A stretch of DNA of 64,000 nt from Chromobotia macracanthus (GCA_036877525.1 JAZGTH010000019.1:5336501-5400500), one strand, 5' to 3'; shown: positions 13,791 to 27,260, numbered from the stretch's first letter. A program made the numbers and translations. Notes: generated from the sequence alone by a model not told the origin.

Positions 13791-14457
13791 TTTATTATGT
13801 ATACATATATATGTTTTTATATGTAAATGTGTGTTTATATATTACGTTCAGGATGGCAAAGCCTTTAACCACAACGTTTTATGCTTTGGCAACGTAGAGC
13901 TTTTTATTTACTCTGTCTATAAAGCTTCTTGAATCGGAGAGAAAGCGGATTTGTGTATCAGCGATCATCCGGCTCTCCAAAGTTCAGGTGGACCCGTTTC
14001 ATGTCGTCACGGTCCATTCACAAAGTCAATAAACAGTGTTTTTATCTTTGTGTAATTAGGTTAGCGATGTACATACGTGAACACGGTGACCTGCAGTGAA
14101 TTGATGTGTTTTATATAATGATGCATGCGTGTCGTGTTGAATCAACCGGGCCGTTGCCCCAGTTACAGCAGAATTGCATCACAAAGATGGCTTGTCGCTT
14201 TCCTGCTTCACTCCGAGGCCAATAAAGAGTCCGATCTGCACACTAGATGACCGGTCGTTTGTGCAATTAAACTTGATCAAGGCCTGAATTGAGGGATTAT
14301 TTAACATCCATATTTTGTTATTGGTTTATTTGCGCATGCCAGTTTTCATATGACTTCATTTGAAGAGCTGCTGAAAATGCATCGACATTCTCATATCTTC
14401 TGATATATAAGTAATAGTAGTTTGTTTCTGTATTTCTACAGTCTTTCAGGCCATGAC

Positions 14458-14533
14458 AGTGACAGTGTCACCAGGGCCTGCTGAGTTGACCTTCATCCTT
14501 CAACCTCATCACGAATATCGGCTCTTTTTAGGG
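14458..14533 (+). other. Weak candidate internal exon
   Basis: A good acceptor (TTTCTGTATTTCTACAG) is followed by about 76 open nt and a mediocre donor (TTAGG|GTATTT). In the phase left by the 8912 donor it reads VFQAMTVTVSPGPAELTFIL and continues QPHHEYRLFL. The phase match is what makes it worth listing; neither peptide is recognised. Confidence 0.15.
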
Positions 14534-17500
14534 TATTTTTAAGCATAATAAAATTAAAGAACTAAAGAAGAAGTAAACATGTAAATATTGATTCACAATG
14601 GTATTTATACAAATCCGATTATACAATTACAATTACAATTGCGCTGTTTTTTTAATCCAAAGGTCAATCTCTGGCCATCTTGTTACAAATTAGAGTTAAA
14701 ACGTTATCGATGACATTGTCAATGTTTCACATATTACATATCATTTAATTCTTTCCTGTATTTATGACAATAACACAGTTTAATTGCAAGCAACGCCACG
14801 ATAGCCAATATGCGACATATACTGTTTGTATAGAATTAAACATTAAGTAGCCAACATGGCTAATTAGTTGCTTAATACTGATTAAAATCATTTAAATACA
14901 CAGTAGAAAAACATTTTAATTTAAAGTGTGAAAGTGTAAAGGACGCACTGTATAATGTATTGAATTAGCTACGATTGCTCTTTGATAAATTACTGAAACC
15001 CACTAAAACAGGCCCACAAGCTCAATTTCCTCAACCGAGGAGCAAAAGTGTTTGTGTGAAAGTTTTTGTGATAAGACAATAGATTGACCTTTTTGGAAAT
15101 TAGATAATATACGGCAATTGACGACAACATAGAATCCGACAATGTTTGCATAGAAGATATATATATATATATATTTTTTTTTTATTAACATCTTACGGCT
15201 CACAGAACAGTGTTCAAAATATAAGTCAGGCATTTTAATTTCAATGTCCAAAATAGAAAACAAAATGTTAAAAACACCTGTGGTAATGTCATAAAATGCA
15301 TGAGAGTGTAATTGAAATATTCTTTTATTTATAAGAACACGCAATTCTGTTGTTCACTATTGTTCACTATATTGTAAATGTTTAATTTTTTTTTCTGGAT
15401 CCTTTTTAAATAAATTGCTGCTCGCAATAAATTCAATAAGTGAATCAATGGGCGTGAAATGAAGAAAACCGAGATCAGCCCACCACAGAAAGCGCATCGA
15501 TATGAAGCATCACAAGTAACTACAAAAAGTGCAGGACTCAAAACCAGCCTGCTCAGAAGAAAGAGAGCACAGCCGGCGATGAAAAGTTTAATGAAACACT
15601 TCAGCAGGTGTGTTTCACTGACAAATGTGCGTGAGAAAAGAAAATGTCACCGTTCCCTGCGAATGACATATTTTATGTCGTCATATGTTAACGAAGTGAT
15701 GCAAATTCGTTTTCCGGAACGGCATTGTGACGTCATAGTCCGTCAGGTGTGTTGTCCTCAGAGCAAAACATTCGTAACTTTCACTGAACGGAGAGACTGC
15801 AGCAATTGCAAATGTTACCCATAACGGGGCTTTGAGGAAATGAAAACAATAACATGATGGAAAGAGAAATTATTTTCTGGGACAAACTACATGTCTTTGT
15901 CGGACATGCGTTTAAACGTTAATACGGGCGTTCGGACACTTATCGGACTTAAACGATTAAAAATGATTGTGTAAAATACAGCCATGGGTTGTGTTAGTGT
16001 TACAAGAAGTAAGATTAATGGGATCCGAGCTTACAATAGATATTAAACGCGCTGCAAAGTTTTGGATGCGTGATTAAAACACAATGTAAATCATATTAAT
16101 ATCGGCTGTAATCCGGCAGGCACTACATAACCGCAATGAATAAAGCAAATAAAAAGTGCAAATACGTTTAGAGAATGATACCGTTTTTACTTTTTCCTCT
16201 TTTCTCTTATAAATGTCTTGGATGTTGTTCGGTTTTGTGTTGCGCTATTCGTTATAAACCGAGAATTAAGCCAAGCTTAAAACAACACACATTGTGATTT
16301 GGTGAATAACTTCTGTAGTTTATGGATATAAAGCTATGCTTTAGTGCATGAAGACTCGTCAGATCGAGTTGCAGTGGATTCATGTGCTGGACAATTAAAC
16401 CTAAACGTATAAAGATGTGGCCTGAGAAAGTAATTATTAACGATTCTTAAAATGAAAGATAAGGAAATGACAAAAGCCTGTTTTATTTTATTTTTTTGTA
16501 CAGGGTGCCACACTTGCCGTGAAAATAAACAATTTAAACCACGGGGAAAAACAAACCCAAATGTCAGCTTTGCGCAACTGAGTCGTTTTTCCAAAGCGAC
16601 TTGCCTTGAAATGAAATGAGTGAAACGATGGCCAAACTCTACCTATTAAAGTACAGGATGTCTTTTATGTGATGATCTAATGCAAAGTTTGACCCACCCA
16701 CCCCCAAGTATCGCACACCTGTCACGGCAGAGCATTTGAAAGACACGGGGTTGTATCTCACCCACAGATTGTCTATCTATATCCTCACAGCCATCACTCA
16801 TATTCACTGTCTCTCCTTTACCATCCAGCAAAACGCTTGTCTGCACCTCTCTGGATTCACCCTGGGTGTGCCCGTTTTCGTGAAAGTCTGGGCAAACTGA
16901 TCTAGGATCAGATTCCTCCTCATAATGACAGCGACCCGAGCCTATTTATAAAGAGTTGCTGCCCTCTACGATTACATACCCTTCTGCCTCCTCTCGCGGA
17001 TCCAGGCTCTCGTCTGCCCTGTTAAACCAAACAAGAAAACGGCCACAGAGGGGAATTCAGAAGGGTGTGAGTGTACTGAATGCTATACCCAAAATATATT
17101 CTGACCCCACTGCGTAAAATACCCTTGGCTTTTATTTTTACATGCTAATGCAAAGTTCAGAAACAAAGCGGATGAAAGGAACTGCTGATCGACCCAGATA
17201 TTCTGATGGATCCTGTTTTCTATTATATCCTGGTGTTTAATTGTTCTTAAATGAAGAGTTATCTAATGAGTGTAACCACAGCAGCTACAAAGCTTTCTCC
17301 TGTTATCTGGGCCTGAAATACATCAGCAGACAGATGGATAACTGGTGAACTAGGCACAACCTCTGAAATAAATAAAAAGATTGAAAGGATGGGGGGAAAA
17401 GGAGAAAACACAAATGCATCTTTCAGTATATTTGTAGCCTGGTGTTGGAATAAAAATATGAGTATTTTGTTTATTTTGTACTTTAATGAAATACAAAGGA

Positions 17501-17964
17501 TGACAAAAACAAGCCAAAAAAATGTAGACTCATCTTGTTTGGAGTAATTTGAAGCCAAGCTGGTGAGTTTTACCAGAGAAATTTATGAAGAAAGATTCCA
17601 AGCGAATGTCTGTGTGTTGACAAGTGTGAACGCCGCCAGTTCAGGAAATGATGCAAACAATATTTGGAACAATCAAAAGGTTAAATGTGACCTATTGAGA
17701 AAGTGTCTGTAAGTGTCTGAGGGTCTGTGGCGAGTTAAAATAATCAGTGATTTAGAAACATTTTGCGATGCAGCTCCAAGCTAGAGATGAACTAATGACT
17801 TTCCTGCACTTCATACGATTGACCTGAACAGAACATGATCCTACATGAACCTGCCTGGTGGTCCTGGAACAACATACCTATTGACCAATCAGAAGCTTAG
17901 ACTTAGGTTTAAGTTTAGGGTTTGGATTGATCTAGGCTCTGAACTGAACTTCCAACAGTTCAGT

Positions 17965-17969
<5 letters not shown>

Positions 17970-18011
<42 letters not shown>

Positions 18012-18018
18012 CTCTCTC
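17970..18018. repeat. (CT)n microsatellite
   Basis: Nearly pure CT for about 49 nt, ending in cctctctctctcacacacaac. All frames overlapping it are low-complexity artefacts. Confidence 0.95.
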
Positions 18019-20695
18019 ACACACAACACTGTGTCTATAACCTCCCTGCCCAGCTGCTGTCTGGCTGCATGACGAAGCTTCCATGCGAATGAGAGCGAAT
18101 TCCAGAGACTTAAACTCCTCACATATTCCCTCTCTCACCTCCACTGAACCCACTCTCTGATTCGACCCACAGATTCTCACACACCTGCTGTGTCAGCACA
18201 TAAGCGTGTGCGTGAATGTGTTTATGTCAATGAGGCAAATCATGAGTTTGTGCACAGGTATGTTTGTTTGCTGCGTCAGATGGAGCACAAGGGGCAAGCT
18301 GAGATTTGTGTGTGTGTCTGGTGCAGGTCAGGGCATGCTATCCTGGCATCCAAACCATTTGCACTTGTTGGTGACGCTTGCCAGCCACACCAAGCTTCAC
18401 CCTGTGGACATGGACATGTTTTCAACCCCGTCATCATGACGCTCGCTAGCTGCAGAGCTCAGCTCAAGTTCATAGGTGGCTGTAAAAAATGAAACATAAA
18501 TTATGAATGAATTCAAAGACTCTTGGTACATACAGGCTCTAACCAAGCATGTGCTTTAAATAGCACGTGTACGTCTAATATATGATCATATGAATAATAA
18601 AAAAAATGACTGCAGAACCAGAAGATACCATAATCAACTGAATACATAATGTGCTTTCTCTCTTCTGATGTGTAGCAAATCATGGGCTGTGTCTGAACCC
18701 TGAGTCCTGCTGCCCAGTCGAAGACGTAACAGACAGTTTTGGTAAAAGGGACCTCTTAAAGAAACTGGTTTCAGACTGGTTACTTCCAGAGCACAATGAC
18801 ATCACTAGCATGCTCTAAAAAAAGAATAAATCTTCTAAATAAATAATTTCTTTAGACAAACATTGAATGATTGCAATGCTTAATGTGTGTTTTTTGCATC
18901 AGCCAAAGCATCACGCACAAAGGATTTTGGGATATCACTAAAAGCAAAAGGATACACATGTCCTCTATATAAACATTGCTGGACTTCCTACATCCATATA
19001 CAGTCCGCAAAGGTAACACTTTTCAGGTTTCATACACAGCAATGATCTTCCTGAAACAAAACATATGTTTACAGAGAAATGTATGTACTGTATTCAGGGC
19101 CATAATGAACATAGACGTTGAGAGGGTGTCCCCTAACCAATATTTAAATTAGTGGTTATTCAAAGCAATAAGCCATAACAGGCAGTCTGTAACAGTTATT
19201 TTAACATAGACGAGAGAAAAATAGGACTGTTGTTATGAAATGTTGCTTCAATACAGTGATGGTAGCAATGTTGTATAAAACCAAAGTTATACTTAATAAT
19301 AATCATAATATATAAATAAAGTAATATAGCTGGTTATTCTAACTTGAGGCTTTTTACTGTTGCCAAGCCATGTAATTGTATGATATTAAAGGCATGATCA
19401 CATATACATTTATAATAATTTTACCACGGCTTTGAATGTAGCGCATTGAATTTAGTCCATTTTACATCATCAAAATGTTTTTTAATGACCAAATTTTATG
19501 ATTACTTTTGACCCCCAGTGTATGTGTGTATTGCATTGATTAATGATGTTTAATGTATGTCTAAGCACGTCTTTTTCCCTGCACATATCAGTGTGTGTGT
19601 ATGAGATAGAGTGTGTTAATGTGTAAGCATGCATTTTTGTCACTGTGTCACTTTTGTCGTTTATGACTAGGTTTGTTTGTGTAAGAGTGTGTGAGCGTAC
19701 ATGCTTTTGAGAGAGAGGTGTGTGAGATGGAGAGAAGGAGGACCACACTACCAGATGGCCGCAGGGTGAGATGATGATCCTTCCATAAGGTCACTGGTGC
19801 TGTTCTGTTAGCGCAGTCATTCAGTTCAGACTGAATCACCCTCCATCAGCCTGCAGCCCACACTAGCACACACAGACACACAGATTATTATAGTGTGTTT
19901 GCTTATATTTGAGTTTACCTACTTGTTGTTACTGCTGAAAACTGTACACAGAGGTTATTTTTATACTGCACTACAATTGGCTTTGAAGCGTATCAAAGCA
20001 AAACAAACCGAGCCGTTTTATTGTCACGTGACAATACAGATTGTAATGGTGAGTAAAAAATCTTGGGTGCTTGTTTCCCACTAATGATAAAGATCATAAA
20101 ACGACAAACAATATACACCATTTGAAAAACATACAGAGTGGATGGCATACACTACACAAAGAAGAGAAGAAGTGTGTAGTTGGTATAAAATATTATGAAA
20201 TGTGATATAAAACATGAAATAGTCATAAATGTTACTATAGTAAATATAATCAAATATAATGAAATATAATGATAAAACAGCATTCACAACTTATGTGTCA
20301 TGCACAGCATTTCAGAGTGAAATTTTCAATTGAGCTAGACCTGTTTGTTAACAGTCAGCTGGGGAAGATTACGCCCATCCTGTAATTAATGGAAACAGGC
20401 TACATCAGTAGTGTAAACCAATGTCTAAATACTGTACTGTGTTTGGCTTTTGGTTACATTCTTACCCTGTGTAGCCCACAGTAGGTGAAACCAGTCATAA
20501 AGGAAAGTAATTTAAAAGGAAGAGAGATTTTGATGATAGTTTTGGGAGAAAAAAAATGTAATCCTTAAAAAAATGGGAACTGATGAATCATGCACAAAAG
20601 ACCAAAAATGTAAGCATAAGTTTATTAAGAAATAGTAATATACTTTTACTTGGTGTTAATATGTGAGTGTCTCTGAAGCCGAATTGTGTCTTTAC

Positions 20696-20894
20696 TCATT
20701 TACGATTAGCATCTCTTTTTTTAAGAAAGATGGTCACAAGCAGATCCAGGGTCAGTGAGTGTGATTCCAGAACCACTATGCTGATGCTAACAGCAGCCCA
20801 CAGCACAGCCATGTGGAGGACAGTGGGTACAATCAGTGAGACCACCTCAGACAAATATATAAGCTGCCTCAGGCTTTCTTCTGATTTAAAATGA
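20696..20894 (-). CDS. Candidate terminal coding exon, unidentified membrane protein
   Basis: On the minus strand an acceptor (CACTGTTCTTTACAG) is followed by 199 nt with a single open frame: HFKSEESLRQLIYLSEVV, then a hydrophobic stretch (SLIVPTVLHMAVLWAAV; SISIVVLES) and a basic end KKRDANRK before TGA at 20698-20696. AATAAA follows 70 nt later (20626-20621). The frame is also open upstream of the acceptor to about 21.0 kb, so it could instead be a transposon or chance frame. I cannot name it and see no upstream exon. Confidence 0.2.
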
Positions 20895-20994
20895 CTGTAA
20901 AGAACAGTGGATTTCAGATCAGATTCTCTTAAATCAATCAGCCTATCTGTCAGTTTATCTGACTGTCTGTCTGTAAGGCCTGTACGCTGTCTTA

Positions 20995-21243
20995 AAATAA
21001 AGGAACTTAACAGTTAGGTTCTTTGTTAGGCTGTATGGTTCCATACAGAACCTTTAACATCCACAGAACCTTTCTGATGCACAAAAGGTTTTGTTGTAGT
21101 GTAAAGGTTCTACAGATAAAAGGTAAAAAGAAATTATTCTTTTAAGAACCTTTGACTGAAAGGTTCTTTGGGGAGTCAAAAATGGTTCTGCTGTGACATT
21201 GCAACAAAGAACCCTTTTAGCACCTTTGTTTTTAAGAGTATAT
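20995..21243. mobile_element. MITE family A ('aggttctt/aagaacct'), copy 1
   Basis: Inverted halves built from 'aggttctttgttaggctgta' and 'acaaagaacccttttagcac' surround a core with 'aaccatacag'-like phrases. The same elements recur at 24225, 35909 and 44057. No coding capacity. Confidence 0.55.
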
Positions 21244-22336
21244 ATAAAACGTTGAGATTTTAACTGTTTTAAACAATAAAGTGACCAACTATCCTTCTTA
21301 GATTATTAACCAATTGCATGTCTGTGACTGCCAGTCCGTATGTACAGTGTCCACAAGTGTTCTGCTGTCAGTGAAGGAGACTGAGACTAAGACTGAGGGC
21401 GAGCATGTGTGTTTACATACGTGAGATTCGAACCTGCGCAATGGGAGAAACCTAAGAAAAGACAGACCAGAACCAACATTAGGGATTAATGTTGGGGAAG
21501 AGAGTGAGTAAGAGGAAAACAGAGAGAAAGGGAGCGAGGGAGGACTGAGAAGTGTGGATGATGTTCTGAGTCTGAAAGTGGGAGGGGGTGATGGAGCCCT
21601 CGAGCTCTCTCCAGCCTGCATGCTGAAAGGATTTGCTTTGTGCTCGGTGGACACAGGCGTAAATGTGCCTTTGTACTCGCCCGGCACTTCAGATACACAC
21701 TCTTTTGCTGGTGCGGGTAACACACACGCCCTGTTGCCTTTCCTCCCACATGCATCCAGTGCATCAAAACATGGGGAGAGAGCAGATAGTGCAAACCTGC
21801 AGATATGCAAATTCTTAGGCCTGCTGTTGTTAAAATGCTGATTTGAGAGAGATGAGCCGTGACTGGTGTTGTGGACATGAATCAGACAGTCACGAGCGGT
21901 TGTACTTGTATGTGTGTGTGAGAAAACTATAGAATCAAATAACTGACGTTTGAATTGCAATCAAACTTCATGAAATAAACTCATGATTTAAACTCATGAT
22001 TTAAACAGAACTTTAAATGATGTTTGGGTGAACAGGCAGAAATGCATTGACATGCAGAAACATTAACAGCGATCTGTGACATGGATGTGTTCCTGTGAGC
22101 ATTTTGTGTATTTTTGAAAGCTCTTCATCCACAAGCATGACACCCATGAGTCACGATCAATGAGTCACGCACACAAAACCCAAAGTTTCTCTTGTCTTTT
22201 CTGCATCCAAGAATGGCCAAATACAATATTTTAACAGGAGCTTTTAGAAGAACCAAACAAATCTATGAGCTACATGTTCAGGCCTGTCACCCTCCATGTG
22301 ATCTTACACAGACTTACATCTTTAAAAACACATTTA

Positions 22337-22339
<3 letters not shown>

Positions 22340-22378
<39 letters not shown>
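22340..22378. repeat. (CT)n microsatellite
   Basis: About 19 TC units. They account for the serine-leucine repeats in the two plus-strand frames at 22192-22582. Confidence 0.95.
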
Positions 22379-22381
<3 letters not shown>

Positions 22382-23647
22382 CTATATCATTATATGTGCA
22401 GAATGAAGCAGGACATTTTAAAACCAAATTACAGGTTTGTGTGGTACTTGGTGACCATCATCACAGCAGGTCGCTGTGGAAGTGTCTTTGTGATCTGGTT
22501 GTGCTGGTATGTTCTGAGGAACAGGTCTGACAGCTTGATCTCTGTGCTGATATTGTCAACACGTTACTATTATGTCGAATAAATGAGCGGTGGATTGTAA
22601 AAAAGAAAACAAATAAATAATCTGTATTTAAAGTTGTAGGGTTACTATATTAAAAAACACTATTACTTTCCAGTTTATTATGCAATAAGCCATTTACAGG
22701 ATGTAAATATCAATCTGAACACCCTAGCAACCACTTAGAACCAAACAACACCGTGTGCAATCATCACTCACGTTTTTTTGGAATATGAAATCTGGCTGTT
22801 GTTGACCTTGTTTTAATGTGTAAGTGGAACTGATGACCCGATCATCAGAAGAAACATTCTGCAGTAACAAAATAATTTTCATTGACAAAGAAAGTCTTTG
22901 TACAAGAACTTTAGCCCTTCACAAACTGCTGAGCACTAAACCACATGTTGCATAAAAGAGTAAGAGTAGTAAATTGACTAGTAAAAATATGTGTAGCCTG
23001 ATGGAAGAGTCACACAATTTACCGTGTGTTTATCGATCGTGCTGCAGCCAGAATTCGTCTACAAGCACAAGCCCTCAGGCTCTACAAGACAGACAGACAG
23101 ACAGACTGGGAGACAAAGACAGTATGCTGCTGGGGTGGGGGTGCTGTTTGTGGTGGGGGATTGTGGGAACAAAAGACTCCTAGAGTTTTTACTCCTGCTC
23201 GTGTAAAGAGAGCGAGAGAAAGCGAGCGAGTGAGAGAGAAAGACTGCTGGCTCTCCTGGCTCTGCTCCAGAGGATGATGTCATGGAGGATGACTTCACCA
23301 TGCAGTGTCATCACTGCCCCCCAACTCCCTCCTTCTCTGCATCCCTCTCTTCCTCTCTTTCTCTCCCCACACACCTTAACAGAGAAGGTGCTACTCATCC
23401 ACGGCAGAACGACAGAGAAAGAGAGCTAAAGTGGATGAAATGAAAAGGAAGGGAACAATGAAAGACAACGATAAGGTAATGCCAGAAAAGACAGAGACAG
23501 AATGAGGCAAAAGTAAGCAGACACAGAGCTAAAGTGAGAGATGGAAAACTGATGTAGAGAGAGAGAGATGGACAAATAGAGGGGGGTGGGTTACTGTAAT
23601 TACATTTCTCAGTGCCACTCTTCTGCCATACGGACCAAGAATCAACA

Positions 23648-23650
23648 ACA

Positions 23651-23681
<31 letters not shown>

Positions 23682-23748
23682 GCGGTACTAACCATTTCCT
23701 CAGTTTTGTACAAACAGATAACAATAAACACACACACACACACACAAT
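23648..23748. repeat. Two (CA)n tracts
   Basis: CA tracts at 23648-23674 and 23728-23746 are separated by unique sequence. They underlie low-complexity frames on both strands. Confidence 0.9.
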
Positions 23749-24127
23749 ATGTGTGATTATCAGAAATATGATTATCAGAGTCATTACTGTATTTGTTGTC
23801 ACTGTCATTATTGTTATTATCTGATAAAATAACCTTAAGGCATTCACAGACTACCGTTAAGACAACTCACACATTTTTACACACACCATTTTTAGAACTA
23901 TGATCTATTGTCTCTTGAGTCTGTTGAGTTCCGAAAATGATTTTTTTTTCATTTGATGATGTATTCTGATTCAGCATCACACCAACATCAATAGTGACAA
24001 AATTTCAGTTTGCTTCTTACACAAAACTCTGGCTTCAGAAGAACTGTGATGTAGTGTAAGTCATGTGAAGTATTTAGTTTTTTTGTGTTTTGGTCATTTC
24101 TTCCCCATTTACTTTCATTGTTCCATT

Positions 24128-24222
24128 CCAACTATAAGTTACAGCAACTCAAGACCAGTCAAGATTACAAAGAGTAAGAAATTACTTGTGCAGCCAAATT
24201 GATTAAACTTAAACTTTGTTTA
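24128..24222. mobile_element. MITE family B, right-hand fragment
   Basis: The segment has 'gttacagcaactcaagacca', 'gtcaagattacaaagag' and 'cttgtgcagccaaattgatt', which match the right half of the full copy at 31396-31645. Confidence 0.5.
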
Positions 24223-24224
24223 TT

Positions 24225-24345
24225 TACAGTGAACGTTTTTCTACAAAGAACCTTTTGTAATACAGAAAAGTTTCTGTGGATGTTAAAGGTTCTTTATGGA
24301 ACCATACAGTCAAAAATGGTTCTTTTAGGGCATTGCACCCATTTA
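24225..24345. mobile_element. MITE family A, truncated copy 2
   Basis: It holds 'caaagaaccttttgtaatac' and 'aaaggttctttatggaacca', the centre of the family. The outer parts are lost. It lies directly against a family B fragment. Confidence 0.5.
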
Positions 24346-25575
24346 ATAAGAATTTATGAAAAAGAGCAGCCTGAAAATTTTGATAATGCAAAAAATGCCA
24401 TAACAAAAAAAGTCATAATAAATGATGATGACAGAATTGTAATTTTTGATTGATTAAAAATGGGTGAACTGTCCCTTTAAATTACCAAATAAAACAACAC
24501 CCTTGGTATCAACACAAAGCGGTTAATTCTAGTCTGCTATCTGTCCTCCTCAGTGTGACACCAAGACTCTGTGGCCAATGACTGATTCCAGGACAGAGAT
24601 TTGAGGGTTTGCTTAAAACTGTTCTGTAATCAGTCTTCTGGTTTCTCTCTTCAAGGATTTGAATAAAAAAAGTTGATCTCAGATCAGCACAAAAGGGCTG
24701 CTTGACCCAGTCCACTGGGATGGCACTAACTCTCTCCAGATTGGGCCGAGCAGGGGAGCACAAGGTTTTGGACTGACAGGGGAAAGCGAATAAAGAGAGA
24801 GAGTGATACAGTGAGCGGAAGAAAGGGAGATGAATGGCTGCCAGGACTCCTGATTCTACAGCATCTGTCACCCTGACTCACAAGAACCCATACAAATCTG
24901 TTGAATGTATTAATGTAAATGAAAGTATTCTAGAAAGTCTATTGAGGTTCGCATATTGCACTGGCTTATACTGGAATATTTGTGTATTGCATACACATTT
25001 AAATCATCTGTGATACTATTGTCAAAACAAATTTCAAGTTAAAATGCGGTTTTATTGTGTTCACTTGTTTACCCAACAGCCATTGCAAAAATATGATGCT
25101 GGGAATTTAGTCTGGAGGATAAAATTTACAAAAAAATTATAATTTAACAGTTTTGAATTAGGTGTTTAGAATCAGCATACAAAACCACTGCTAAAGAAAA
25201 CAAGCTTTTATTAACAGACTCAAAACCTCATTACTGAGATTAAGACCTTGTAACAACTTCCATTTTTTTATTAATAATGCACACTTTACAATAAATTCAC
25301 ACATTACACCCATTTAGCTTTCTATTAGAGTTTGCCAGTTTCAAAATGTGTAAATATCCTCTAGACACAATTACCTGCCAAATTACAATTATTAACTGCC
25401 AAAATACAGTCAAATACAGTCATTGTCCTAAAGAAACCAGGTTGAAAAATCATAGAATAAGGATTTACATTTATACATCAAATCATTTTAACTGAGTACA
25501 ATACAACTCTAAGCACTGTGTACTCTGTTGTTATGGGCATGAAAATTATTAGATAGATAAAAACAAATTAGTTTA

Positions 25576-25660
25576 ATCATTTAAAAAATTTCATAATGTA
25601 ATAATTTACAAAACAAAATCGATTAAAAATGAAACATGCAGCATGTGATACAAAATGCAC
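25576..25660. repeat. Dispersed direct duplication, copy 1
   Basis: It shares 'ataatgtaataatttacaa', 'acaaaatcgattaaaaatg' and 'aacatgcagca' with 27361-27444 in the same order and orientation, at roughly 85-90% identity over about 80 bp. Confidence 0.7.
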
Positions 25661-25772
25661 ATTTACATTGTTATATGTTAAAATACCCTAATTCTGCCAT
25701 CTGTTAGGATTCCTCTCTGAATATACCATTTGGTCCAACAAGCAGGACAAGCAGGTTCATTAAAAGGTATCT

Positions 25773-25776
<4 letters not shown>

Positions 25777-25831
<55 letters not shown>
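25777..25831. repeat. (CT)n microsatellite, long and pure
   Basis: About 27 uninterrupted CT units, the purest of the CT tracts here, so likely the most polymorphic. Confidence 0.95.
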
Positions 25832-25833
<2 letters not shown>

Positions 25834-26739
25834 CACCTTCTCTTCTGCACATGGTTTAAATGAACAACTCCACAGGCCTGTTAGTGATTAGACTAGGCCA
25901 ATGTGTAAAACCTCAATATCTTAAAGGCTCTAATCGCACGGACCATTAACGACAAGCTAATTACACAGAATTCCTGCAGGAAGAACGGGAGAGAGAGGAA
26001 GCAGTCAAGGAAAGGGGAGGAAAAAGGAAAGAGGAGGAGAACACCATGCAGGCCACTTTGAAGTTCAGCAACACATGCAGCTAGTAAACTAAAGCATTTA
26101 TCATTAATACGTGGCGCTCCGAAAACATTCAAGCTCTTTAAGGTAAAAGTGACTGACCACAAATATGGTCAAAGCTTTGAAGAGATCTGGGGACTTTTGC
26201 AGGAATGCTTTGGTCTGGTTGCGGAAATATAATAATAGATGGAATTACTAATTTTTTTGCATTTTGTTTATAACATTTCCCTCTTACTCATCTTGCTTAT
26301 TAGTTAATAATGTTTCATTATTAGCTCACTTTTCCAGCCTAAATGACTTATGCGCTATATCTACTGAAGGCAGTTAGGAAATATAAATGATTATAATTTT
26401 TGTTTTGGTCCACACAACGCTGGGACAACCAGACCCGCATGCCACGCACACGCTAGCAAGTGAGTTAAACCTCCCACTGTTTTTAAACACATGGACTGTA
26501 CCATCACAACACTAAAACATGACCAGATGAAAATGTTTGTTCTTGTTAACAAGCAGTGATAAAACAAGGGTAGATCGAAACAGGAAAATGCCTGAGAAAG
26601 CGCTAGTGTGTTGAACTACTGAACTAGGGCCTCTTATGCCCCAAAAATGAAATCTCTCTCTCCATGACAGAACAAAGGTAGTCATTCTTCGCTATGCTAA
26701 AATCTTGGTGACAGTGTTCCCCAACAGAGCTCGTCTCGT

Positions 26740-27260
26740 TTGCAAGTGGCTATAGATGGAGGCCCATGTTTGACCTTTGACCTCTCCATTCATTGTGAGG
26801 CCAGCAAACCTTGTGTCAATCAAACACAAAGCATTTTCTTGTCACTCAATCCCACAATAGCGCTTAAAGGGAGGCCCGTGTCTGTCAGACACACTGGATT
26901 GATTCATTTGTCTGCTAAACAGAGCTCAACTTTACCAGCTTTCAGCCCCATTGATGTAGTTAATGCATATCGTGTACATTCAGCGAATGCCTGACACTGG
27001 CAAGCTTGATCTCCAGTCCAGCTTGGGTCAGGGCAGTTGCTGAAGAGCCCAGCAGGCATGACCTCAATCTGAAGAGTGTGCACATGTGAGAGGAAGAACT
27101 TAAACTGATTCCTACCAGATCCCAGAGGGGTGTGAAGAAACCCGCTCAATATGATTCAGCTACTGTCTCCTCTCGGTTAGCGTGGGCCTCTCGCCTCCAG
27201 CTCGTATAAACCAGTTGCCTTATGCTAGCAGCTTTTAAGGCCAGGGCGGGCCCACAAGAA
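26740..27260. promoter_or_regulatory. Candidate cis-regulatory block with a perfect DR1 site
   Basis: A repeat-free, balanced-composition block in AT-rich surroundings. It holds TGACCTTTGACCT (26771-26783), the reverse complement of AGGTCAAAGGTCA, a perfect direct repeat of nuclear-receptor half-sites spaced by one base. CAATCAAACACAAAG and 'ttgattcatttgtctgct' nearby resemble developmental enhancer content. No splice-flanked coding frame. Confidence 0.35.

Larger units (their letters stand above)
13791..20694. other. Mostly non-coding interval
   Basis: It contains the weak exon candidate at 14458, the CT tract at 17970-18018 and a block of moderate CpG content near 15.45-15.95 kb with a 121-codon frame (15459-15824) that has no recognisable domain. 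A palindrome CTGATCTAGGATCAG (16889-16903) is noted. No certain gene. Confidence 0.5.

Noticed and set aside
15459..15824. 121-codon plus-strand frame with many cysteines and basic residues
   Set aside because: No acceptor or donor context, no recognisable domain and no poly(A) signal close by. Kept only as a note in the interval entry.
21298..21960. Longest open frame in the window (220 codons, minus strand)
   Set aside because: Serine- and proline-rich with no recognisable domain. Parts of it overlap purine-rich low-complexity sequence, and a 130-codon frame is open beside it. It looks like a stop-poor composition effect.
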